Below, in pieces: positions 1 through 4,929 of a stretch of DNA of 6,004 nt. Origin of the DNA: Candidatus Bathyarchaeota archaeon (GTDB taxonomy: Archaea > Thermoproteota > Bathyarchaeia > Bathyarchaeales > Bathyarchaeaceae); assembly GCA_003662715.1 (NCBI GenBank), contig QMYO01000116.1, positions 1-6,004 on the forward strand. The letters are read 5' to 3'. Position numbers and translations under genes: made by a program. Numbering within the stretch: position 1 is the stretch's first letter; every line of letters begins with the position of its first letter. The notes below the pieces were generated by a model, which was given only the letters and a program-made list of their open reading frames with translations, was not told where the DNA came from and ran no database searches.

Positions 1-359
1 ATCATAAAGGATGGGCTCTACGCTATCTTAGAGAAGCAAAAGCAGAACTCATCGCAGCTAAGAAATCGCCCTACATGGCTCCAAGCCTAATCATAGAAGC
101 CATAAAAAAAGCTCAAGCAGCCATATACCACAGCCTAGGCGACCCCCTATCCATCGAAACCATAGTCCATCAAACCATACATAAGAAAAAACTAGCCGAC
201 GAACCAACACTAAAATGCCTAATAGAAATCGAACGAACAATCCGAAACGTCGCCCGAACAGCAGAATCAGAACGCGAAAAAGCATTTAAACAAGCAAACG
301 ACCTCATCCAAACCGCAACAGACATCGTAGAACTCTTCACCGGCGAAAAAGTAGACTAA
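1..359 (+). CDS. HEPN-like all-helical protein, 5'-truncated by window edge
   Basis: The reading frame is open from the first bases: codons from position 3 read HKGWALRYLREAKAELIAAKKS and run without a stop into the ATG at 75. No other start codon lies between, so that ATG is almost certainly internal and the gene begins outside the window. The visible 119 residues are predicted to be nearly all helix. The start (W-A-L-R-Y-L-R-E-A-K-A-E-L followed by a second helix with AIKKAQAAIYHSLGDP) has the shape of HEPN domains, which often serve as nucleotide- or RNA-binding partners. The usual HEPN RNase motif (Arg, four to six residues, His) is not visible, so an active nuclease is not supported. A second half with IEIERTIRNVARTAESEREKA could form an antiparallel helical pair. 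It ends 23 bases before the MoaD-like gene and is probably co-transcribed with it. The gene is confident; the HEPN assignment is tentative. Third codon positions are almost all A or C (87 of 94 codons from 75). Confidence 0.8.
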   Translation, partial: HKGWALRYLREAKAELIAAKKSPYMAPSLIIEAIKKAQAAIYHSLGDPLSIETIVHQTIHKKKLADEPTLKCLIEIERTIRNVARTAESEREKAFKQANDLIQTATDIVELFTGEKVD

Positions 360-382
360 CCCAACAAACCAACATCAAGAAG

Positions 383-682
383 GTGAACCACATCATCAAC
401 GTGAACATAAAACTCATAGGAATTTACCAGAAACTCTCAGGAAAAAACCAATTCCCAATAGAACTAGAAGAACCAGTGGCTGTTAAAAAAGTGATTCATA
501 AACTCACTGAAACATTTTCACCCGAATTCAAACAAACATTAATTGACCCCGAGCTGAATGACCCACGACCAAACGCCCTTATCCTCCTAAACGGAAAAGA
601 AATCAACGTTTTACAAGGACTAGAAACAAAAGTTAACAAAGACGACGAAATTACAATCATTCCAGTATCACACGGCGGCTAA
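383..682 (+). CDS. Ubiquitin-fold MoaD/ThiS/SAMP-like protein ending in Gly-Gly
   Basis: This 99-residue protein has the hallmarks of the beta-grasp sulfur-carrier and protein-modifier family: a first strand NIKLIGIYQKLSGK, a central helix around VAVKKVIHKLTETF, the segment NALILLNGKEINVLQGLETKV, the strand-rich tail KDDEITIIPVSHGG, and a C-terminal Gly-Gly. In this family the terminal glycine is adenylated by an E1/MoeB-like enzyme. It then either carries sulfur (molybdopterin, thiamine or tRNA thiolation) or is attached to lysines of other proteins (archaeal SAMPs). Which role applies cannot be told from the sequence, and no E1-like or MoaE gene lies in the window. Start choice: GTG at 383 sits inside the Shine-Dalgarno-like AAGAAGGTGA (377-386). 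GTG at 401 starts directly at the first strand but lies 14 bases after that site. The true start may therefore be 401, which removes six residues. Probably in an operon with the upstream helical protein. Confidence 0.88.
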   Translation: MNHIINVNIKLIGIYQKLSGKNQFPIELEEPVAVKKVIHKLTETFSPEFKQTLIDPELNDPRPNALILLNGKEINVLQGLETKVNKDDEITIIPVSHGG

Positions 683-721
683 CATCCTAAACCCATCATA
701 GACTAAAAACATACAAACGAT

Positions 722-727
722 AAAAAA
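722..727 (-). terminator. T-run terminator after the zinc protein gene
   Basis: Read on the minus strand, the zinc gene stop (TAG at 748-746) is followed about 18 bases later by GGCGG and a run of six T. Short T-runs are the normal intrinsic termination signal in archaea. No clear hairpin accompanies it. Confidence 0.4.
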
Positions 728-745
728 CCGCCTATTCTAACCATT

Positions 746-1086
746 CTATCTCTTACAAACACACTTCATTAATACCGGACAAGTCAAACATCCATCTGGA
801 AAAGGCGCATCCCTTGGAAGACTTTTCAAATACCCAAAATGATACCGACAACTCTTAGGAGCTTCCCTAATCGTGTTGTCAGATGCCTTAACAAAAACCG
901 AACTTGAATTCTTCTGTTTTCTAACAATAACATCAAGAGGAGAATGACAATAAGGACAAGCATAATAAGTCTCCCTAGGAATCTTCGACGAATCAATCAA
1001 CATAAGAGGCTTCTGAATCGTCTTCCCACATTCAGTGTAAGGGCAAGTGAAACTTTGGGATTTATGCGTTGTTTTTCGCCTGCCAT
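746..1086 (-). CDS. Small zinc-ribbon protein with apparent 1-base frameshift near its 5' end
   Basis: The frame ending at 746 has its first ATG at 1003, but the same frame continues upstream without a stop to 1087. There it encodes SFTCPYTECGKTIQKPLML, which runs into the ATG. The CPYTEC pair (C-x4-C) combines with CPYC (C-x2-C, 19 residues past the ATG) into a four-cysteine zinc ribbon, so the upstream part belongs to the protein. A second group follows: C52 and H55 (CRYHFGYL), then CLTCPVLMKC near the end, counting from the ATG at 1003. No ATG, GTG or TTG exists in this frame upstream of 1003. An ATG at 1086-1084 lies in the neighbouring frame and reads MAGEKQR. Adding one base to the A5 run at 1077-1073 would join the two into about 113 residues. 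A TATA-like box at 1131-1124 fits a start at 1086 and not at 1003. The function is unknown; small size and two zinc sites suggest nucleic-acid or protein binding. The minimal, certainly translated-frame part is 746-1003. Confidence 0.7.
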
Positions 1087-1123
1087 CTTATGTATTACTA
1101 ATAAGTATAGTAACTATTAATAG

Positions 1124-1131
1124 TTAATAAA
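1124..1131 (-). promoter_or_regulatory. TATA-like box for the zinc protein gene
   Basis: On the minus strand the sequence TTTATTAA lies 37 bases before the ATG at 1086. An archaeal transcript would then begin near 1100 and have a leader of about 14 bases. It lies in a very AT-rich stretch (1088-1136), so other positions are possible. Confidence 0.4.
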
Positions 1132-1207
1132 CGTTTTTGTAGAATTGTTCAACAAACATACACCATCACTTGATGCAGTATAAGACTTTCAACCATCCCC
1201 AACAAAC

Positions 1208-1216
1208 TTTTATTAA
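1208..1216 (+). promoter_or_regulatory. TATA-like box for the htrA-type gene
   Basis: TTTTATTAA preceded by the purine-rich AACAAAC fits an archaeal TATA box with its upstream TFB element. About 27 bases downstream of its centre gives a transcript start near 1239, just before the Shine-Dalgarno site at 1241. This argues against the longer reading frame that starts with TTG at 1170, since that start would lie upstream of the promoter. Confidence 0.55.
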
Positions 1217-1240
1217 CTTAACAATCCTACCCCAATCTAT

Positions 1241-1247
1241 AAAGGAG
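1241..1247 (+). promoter_or_regulatory. Shine-Dalgarno site deciding the protease start
   Basis: AAAGGAG lies 9 bases before ATG 1257 and only 3 bases before ATG 1251. The spacing favours 1257 as the start codon. Both are in frame and differ by two residues (MV). Confidence 0.65.
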
Positions 1248-1256
1248 AACATGGTC

Positions 1257-2414
1257 ATGACAGAGCAACCATCATCTCCCTCCATCAACAAATGGACATA
1301 CGCCTTCATCATCACCCTCACCATCCTCATCGTCAACACCGGAATCTTCACCATAGCCTACCTCAACATCCAAAACCAACTCTCAACCATCCAAGAAACC
1401 CTCACCGACCAAAACCAGCAACTCCAAGATTTGCAACAACAATTCGACATCCTAGACTACATAAACCAAACCAGCCTCCTGCCATGGCCAGAAATCTACA
1501 ACCAAATTAAACATTCCATAGTTCTCATTCAAACCGAAACCAGCTTAGGCTCAGGCTTCATCTACGACTCTGAAGGACACATCATAACCAACTATCACGT
1601 AGTCGAGGATGCTAACACTATACAAGTTACGTTTCTAGATGGAAATGTAACCATGGCCAACCCAATCGGTAAAGACCCCTACAGCGACTTAGCTGTTATC
1701 AAAGTTAACGGAGTTACAAACCTACAGCCAGTCGTGCTCGGAAACTCCTCCGCCCTCACCGTAGGAGAACCAGTTGCAGCCATAGGAAACCCCTTCGGTC
1801 TCAGCGGCACCGTAACCGCGGGCATAGTCTCTGCTTTAGGGAGGGAGCTAGAAGCTCCTGGAGGCTACATAATCATAGATGTCATCCAGATAGATGCCGC
1901 CATAAACCCGGGAAACTCTGGCGGACCCCTCGTCAACCTTAAGGGGCAGGTTGTAGGCGTAAACACGGCTATAATATCGGGTTCTGGAACTTTCGCTGGT
2001 GTAGGATTCGCCATACCGTCTGACACGATAAAAAGGGAAATTAATGACCTAATAACAAAAAGTACTTACGAACATCCATGGATAGGCATTTCTGGAATGG
2101 ACATCGACCTTGCCATAGCAGACTATATCGAACTGGAAAAACCGCAAGGCGTCCTCATAATTGATGTAGTGCCTGGAAGTCCAGCGGATGATGCAGGTCT
2201 TCAAGGCGGAACAAAGTCAGTTATAATAGGCGGACGAGAAATTCTGGTAGGCGGCGACGTGATTGTGGGAATAGATTATCAACCAGTGAGAACGCTCAAT
2301 GACCTTGTAGTTTATATAGAAAGAAACAAACGCCCCAAAGAGGAGGTGACTTTAACCATAATCAGAGATGGTCAACAACTCAATATAGACCTAATCTTGG
2401 GGGCACGCCCATGA
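1257..2414 (+). CDS. Membrane-anchored HtrA/DegP-type serine protease with one PDZ domain
   Basis: This 385-residue protein is a trypsin-fold protease that in the HtrA family degrades or senses misfolded proteins outside the cytoplasm. Numbered from ATG 1257: residues 1-13 are polar, 14-36 form one membrane segment (TYAFIITLTILIVNTGIFTI), and 37-66 are a glutamine-rich likely coiled coil (QNQQLQDLQQQF). The protease domain spans about 75-270 and has the full catalytic triad: H114 in TNYHVVED, D144 in DPYSDLAVIKV and S221 in NPGNSGGPL. The linker HPWIGISG at 273 leads into a single PDZ domain (about 273-385) with GVLIIDVVPGSPADDAGL and a final TIIRDGQQLNIDLILG. It is built like bacterial DegS/DegP-short forms, and the catalytic domain should face outside. 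There are no cysteines. It has its own promoter and ribosome site and faces the radical SAM gene tail to tail. Starts at 1251 (ATG) or 1170 (TTG) are possible but less likely. HtrA proteins are patchy in archaea, so past transfer from bacteria is plausible though not shown here. Confidence 0.95.
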   Translation: MTEQPSSPSINKWTYAFIITLTILIVNTGIFTIAYLNIQNQLSTIQETLTDQNQQLQDLQQQFDILDYINQTSLLPWPEIYNQIKHSIVLIQTETSLGSGFIYDSEGHIITNYHVVEDANTIQVTFLDGNVTMANPIGKDPYSDLAVIKVNGVTNLQPVVLGNSSALTVGEPVAAIGNPFGLSGTVTAGIVSALGRELEAPGGYIIIDVIQIDAAINPGNSGGPLVNLKGQVVGVNTAIISGSGTFAGVGFAIPSDTIKREINDLITKSTYEHPWIGISGMDIDLAIADYIELEKPQGVLIIDVVPGSPADDAGLQGGTKSVIIGGREILVGGDVIVGIDYQPVRTLNDLVVYIERNKRPKEEVTLTIIRDGQQLNIDLILGARP

Positions 2415-2480
2415 GAACAACGAGTTTCATGATGGAGCTGATAAAGATGCTTGGAGGTTGTTAAGGTAGGTTTCAATCAC

Positions 2481-2520
2481 TTCACTGAGATAGACGGCGT
2501 CTAAGACTTTAGAAAGTGAA
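2481..2520. terminator. Hairpin between convergent genes, possible bidirectional terminator
   Basis: TAGAC-GGC-GTCTA (2491-2503) is a perfect 5-base-pair stem with a 3-base loop. Around it TTCACT (2481-2486) can pair with AGTGAA (2515-2520) across an asymmetric internal loop. It lies in the 119-base gap between the 3' ends of the protease and radical SAM genes. There is no T-run directly after it on either strand, so a terminator role is only suggested by position. Confidence 0.35.
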
Positions 2521-2533
2521 AGTAGTTAGAATT

Positions 2534-3658
2534 CTATGAAAGCAGATGGATGTTTCCTATCCTCACGTTTTCAAGGTATTTCTCAGCGATGCCCCGACAT
2601 TTGTAGGCGAGTTCTCGACTGGTTGTTGGCAGGTCTGTGAGCAGATAGTGAGGATAAAAAGCCAGTAGAGTATAGGGGATTCTTGGGTCTATCTCCGCGA
2701 TGAAATTTGCTATGTTTTTGACTTCTTCAACATCTATGTATCCGGGGATAAGTAGGGTGCTGGCGGTTAGTATAGGCAGCTCAGAGCGCTCTTTAAAGAA
2801 CTTCTCACCTATCATTCGGAAGTTTTCGAGGGTTGGTGCATTAGAAACTCCGCATAGGGCGGTGTTGAGGTTTTTATTCCATGTTTTTAGGTCGAATTTG
2901 ATGTTTCCACCGCTGTCAAAGGATAGCCTAACAGCATCCAACGCAAATTCTTTCTTCCAGTATCCATTTGTCTCCCAGCAAATTCTGAGAATGCGCTTTT
3001 CCCTACCTGCTTTTTCCAACGCCAAACGGCTTGTTTTAAGAGCATGAGGCATCTGCACAGAAGGGTCTCCGCCAAAAAAGCATATACATGAAACGTGAGC
3101 ATCCGCCTTAGCAGCTAGGCTCTCCGCACTCATCACTGGTTGGAGATTTGTAGCTAGGTTTCGATAATGCCAATTCTGACAAAACAAACAGTCAAGACTA
3201 CAACTTCCATAGAACACGGCGAGGTTAGAATAGCCAGTTTCAGCACCTTGCTTACGAGCATATCTGGGATAGCCTGCACCAGTGCATCCCGGACAGAACC
3301 ACCATGCGACACAATTAGTGGGCAACGGGTCATAATACCATTCCAAAATCCCTTTCTTCGGAGTCCCACCCATCCTAACTAGCCGACCATCCATGTTAAA
3401 AACTAACCCGCAGAAACCTTTCCCGCCAACTCCAATTTTACAGTCATTGGCACACATACCACATGAAATTCCATCTGGCTCTTTGGGCGGCTTTGGCGGA
3501 AAACCAAATTTTTCGCGGCTGTGAGCATGAACTCTATTTGTTATTTTAAGTGCCTCTTCAGACTTTTCTCGAATACATTGCAGGCAAACTCCGAGTTGAT
3601 TAGAGATGAGAGGAGAGCGTCTATTGCAGATTTGGCATTGCCCCACCGTGTGCACCAT
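2534..3658 (-). CDS. Cysteine-rich radical SAM protein, PflA/AmrS-like
   Basis: This 374-residue protein carries the radical SAM signature C153-x3-C157-x2-C160 (CSLDCLFCQNW), which binds a 4Fe-4S cluster and S-adenosylmethionine. It also has FFGGDPS (194-200), matching the SAM-binding GGE position. The C-terminal half (WETNGYW, FDLKTWN, TLLIPGY) follows pyruvate-formate-lyase-activating-enzyme-like proteins of the COG1180 type. Before the core are three cysteine groups: C8/C11 with C25/C28 (a zinc-ribbon-like pair of C-x2-C), C66/C69/C73/C83 (CGMCANDC...GFCG, also typical of AmrS-like relatives), and C116/C122/C125 (FCPGC). The family installs glycyl radicals or modifies peptides and cofactors; the substrate here is unknown and no glycyl-radical partner is in the window. 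ATG 3658 is the only possible start, because the frame upstream has a stop at 3691-3689 and no other start codon. No strong Shine-Dalgarno site is seen. The preceding gene ends 97 bases upstream. Confidence 0.9.
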   Translation of the reverse strand: MVHTVGQCQICNRRSPLISNQLGVCLQCIREKSEEALKITNRVHAHSREKFGFPPKPPKEPDGISCGMCANDCKIGVGGKGFCGLVFNMDGRLVRMGGTPKKGILEWYYDPLPTNCVAWWFCPGCTGAGYPRYARKQGAETGYSNLAVFYGSCSLDCLFCQNWHYRNLATNLQPVMSAESLAAKADAHVSCICFFGGDPSVQMPHALKTSRLALEKAGREKRILRICWETNGYWKKEFALDAVRLSFDSGGNIKFDLKTWNKNLNTALCGVSNAPTLENFRMIGEKFFKERSELPILTASTLLIPGYIDVEEVKNIANFIAEIDPRIPYTLLAFYPHYLLTDLPTTSRELAYKCRGIAEKYLENVRIGNIHLLS

Positions 3659-3755
3659 GAAACGTTTGGTGACCGTGGTTTTTAGTTGTTATTGTTTCTG
3701 ATGGATAGGCTCTCTACTATTTTTTAACATAATTTTTTAGAAGCCAGCAAGAGCT

Positions 3756-4310
3756 TTACGGCAGCTTCTTGAAGGGATTACCTCTGTTAATTTTCTTTCC
3801 GAAAAAATAGGAGGGCAACATTAGCACTAGGCTTAGTAGGAGAATGACAGTAAGCGCCTCATGGCTTACAAATGGATTCGAGAAGCTTGTGAATGGAAAG
3901 CCCAAGTTTATGTCCGTATGCATAGTTATGTCCCAGCCTAAATGAAGAAAACCTCCAGCTATAGCTGAAAGGTATGTTCTCTTCCAAGAGTAGGTAACCC
4001 ACTCAGCTCCTCTAAGAACGGCTAACCATAACGGCTTTCCCAACTCAAGAAGTTTAGCGAGGACAGTTATGGCAGGAGCAACCAAGATTAGGATTCCAAA
4101 CGGATTATGAGTGACCATGTAAAGACTAATTGGCGCATAACCACCAGCCAGTAATGGAAACCTTGGGATAGGAACATTAAAGATTACATAGAGAGCAGGC
4201 TCAACGTCTATTAGCAAAGTGGCTAAGAAAAACGCTGTACCATGGAGATGACGATAAGTTAAGAAGTAAACAGTGCCTGCGGGAAGCACGTGAGCTGGAG
4301 TTAAAGGCAT
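3756..4310 (-). CDS. Multi-pass membrane protein, YdjM/DUF457-like putative metal-dependent hydrolase
   Basis: This 184-residue hydrophobic protein begins MPLTPAHVLPAG, followed by a membrane segment and LLIDVEPALY (33-41). This is the TPxH...D(I/V)(D/E)P pattern of YdjM/DUF457/DUF4184-type membrane proteins, often labelled metal-dependent hydrolases. A later segment FLHLGWDITMHTDI supplies H123-x3-D127-x3-H131. With H7, D35, E37 and H68 these could form a metal site at the membrane face, but activity is unproven for the family. About four or five membrane helices are likely: roughly 8-30, 27-46, 72-90, 113-128 and 150-170. The C-terminus is basic (GKKINRGNPFKKLP), which fits a cytoplasmic tail. 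Before the ATG lies GAGGAAGGAA (4324-4315), a fair ribosome site. A TATA-like box at 4340-4332 would instead start the transcript near the ATG itself. The family placement is from motif recognition and is moderately sure; the substrate is unknown. Confidence 0.78.
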   Translation of the reverse strand: MPLTPAHVLPAGTVYFLTYRHLHGTAFFLATLLIDVEPALYVIFNVPIPRFPLLAGGYAPISLYMVTHNPFGILILVAPAITVLAKLLELGKPLWLAVLRGAEWVTYSWKRTYLSAIAGGFLHLGWDITMHTDINLGFPFTSFSNPFVSHEALTVILLLSLVLMLPSYFFGKKINRGNPFKKLP

Positions 4311-4331
4311 GAGATTCCTTCCTCACTCATC

Positions 4332-4340
4332 TATAAATAA
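4332..4340 (-). promoter_or_regulatory. TATA-like box for the membrane protein gene
   Basis: On the minus strand TTATTTATA is centred about 26 bases before the ATG at 4310. That spacing predicts a leaderless or nearly leaderless transcript. This conflicts with the good Shine-Dalgarno-like GAGGAAGG just upstream of the ATG, so one of the two signals is probably not used. Confidence 0.4.
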
Positions 4341-4380
4341 TCGCTCTCTTCACAACTTATGCTTTCATCAAGTTCCCGAC

Positions 4381-4389
4381 AAAAAAAAA
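4381..4389 (-). terminator. T9 terminator of the pilin-like gene
   Basis: Read on the minus strand, nine consecutive T follow the stop codon (4399-4397) after only 7 bases. Long T-runs right after a gene are the standard archaeal intrinsic terminator. It separates this gene from the downstream membrane protein gene. Confidence 0.6.
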
Positions 4390-4396
4390 GCGCAGA

Positions 4397-4786
4397 CTAC
4401 ACATATGTCACATAAAACGTGATTGCGTAACCATTACTACAAACCAGCCTAACCGCATACGTGTTTCCCTTATTAAAAATTCCAATTATGTACACGGTTG
4501 AAGTTGATTTCGGTGAAACTTCTACACTTTCACTTAAAGAATAAGATGCTCCATCTACGAAGGCGTAAGTAATGATGAGCGTGTTCACGCTACCCGTGTT
4601 CCTCACGTTTGCCGTTATGCAAGTGCTGTTGATGTAAGCTGAATCAAGGACCAGCGGTTCTGAATAAACACTTGGAATGTTAGTTATGATGCTTCCAATC
4701 AACCCCGTCACATAAGTGTAGAGAAGAGCGCCTGCACTGATGGTTACTAGAAAAGTCAACATCAAAGCGGAAACCGCCACCCGCAT
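4397..4786 (-). CDS. Archaellin/type IV pilin-like secreted protein
   Basis: This 129-residue protein has a hydrophobic N-terminal helix (residues 3-30, VAVSALMLTFLVTISAGALL then YTYVTG) directly after Met-Arg. A beta-rich outer domain follows. The helix ending in LLYTYVTGLIGS and the strands LVLDSAYINSTCITANVRNTGS and IITYAFVDG resemble archaellin and archaeal pilin-like proteins, where the helix packs into a filament core and the beta domain is exposed. The leader, if cut by the class III peptidase PibD/FlaK, would be only Met-Arg, unusually short; the usual Lys/Arg-Gly cleavage site is absent, so it may stay a membrane-anchored protein. C56 and C116 could form a disulfide. No archaellum or pilus assembly genes are in the window. 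The start is fixed by an in-frame stop at 4795-4793; GAGGG lies about 10 bases upstream, and it has its own TATA-like box and T9 terminator, so it is a single-gene unit. Pilin-like class is fairly likely; the filament is unknown. Confidence 0.75.
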   Translation of the reverse strand: MRVAVSALMLTFLVTISAGALLYTYVTGLIGSIITNIPSVYSEPLVLDSAYINSTCITANVRNTGSVNTLIITYAFVDGASYSLSESVEVSPKSTSTVYIIGIFNKGNTYAVRLVCSNGYAITFYVTYV

Positions 4787-4830
4787 ACTATTTTAACCCT
4801 CTGTTCAACCCCAATGTTCCCCCCAAGAAT

Positions 4831-4838
4831 TTTTATAG
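4831..4838 (-). promoter_or_regulatory. TATA box for the pilin-like gene
   Basis: CTATAAAA on the minus strand lies 44 bases before the ATG at 4786. This predicts a transcript start near 4807 and a leader of about 20 bases that includes the GAGGG ribosome site. It is the best match to an archaeal TATA box in the window together with that of the TatD gene. Confidence 0.55.
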
Positions 4839-4929
4839 AATTTATGAATCAGAAGTCCATATTTTAGGGCTCAAACAGCGTCCTTCTTTCCAGTTTCCAC
4901 AAGAACTCTCGCAAGATAGGTTACGTTTC

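Noticed and set aside
91..285. Leu/Phe/Arg-rich 64-residue minus-strand frame opposite the first gene
   Set aside because: It mirrors the A/C-rich coding strand of the helical protein. Its composition follows from antisense reading and it has no domain or promoter.
1170..1256. Longer N-terminus of the protease from TTG at 1170
   Set aside because: A TATA-like box at 1208-1216 and a Shine-Dalgarno site at 1241-1247 lie inside it and point to ATG 1257 (or 1251). The extra 29 residues do not add a signal or membrane segment.
1004..1256. Possible CRISPR, tRNA or riboswitch in the divergent gap
   Set aside because: No repeated spacer pattern, cloverleaf or recognisable aptamer was seen. Much of the left part is coding for the N-terminus of the zinc protein and the rest is AT-rich promoter sequence.
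1292..1510. Histidine- and proline-rich 72-residue frame inside the protease gene
   Set aside because: It is a shadow frame produced by the strong A/C bias of the overlapping protease codons, and the protease frame is certain from its membrane segment and catalytic motifs.
2411..2464. 17-codon frame starting with an ATGA overlap at the protease stop codon
   Set aside because: The ATGA overlap is typical of translational coupling, but the frame encodes only 17 residues (MRTTSFMMELIKMLGGC) with no recognisable feature and no ribosome site of its own.
2700..3382. Several 71-115-residue frames on both strands overlapping the radical SAM gene
   Set aside because: The radical SAM frame is established by its C-x3-C-x2-C core and conserved motifs; the others lack motifs and start signals.
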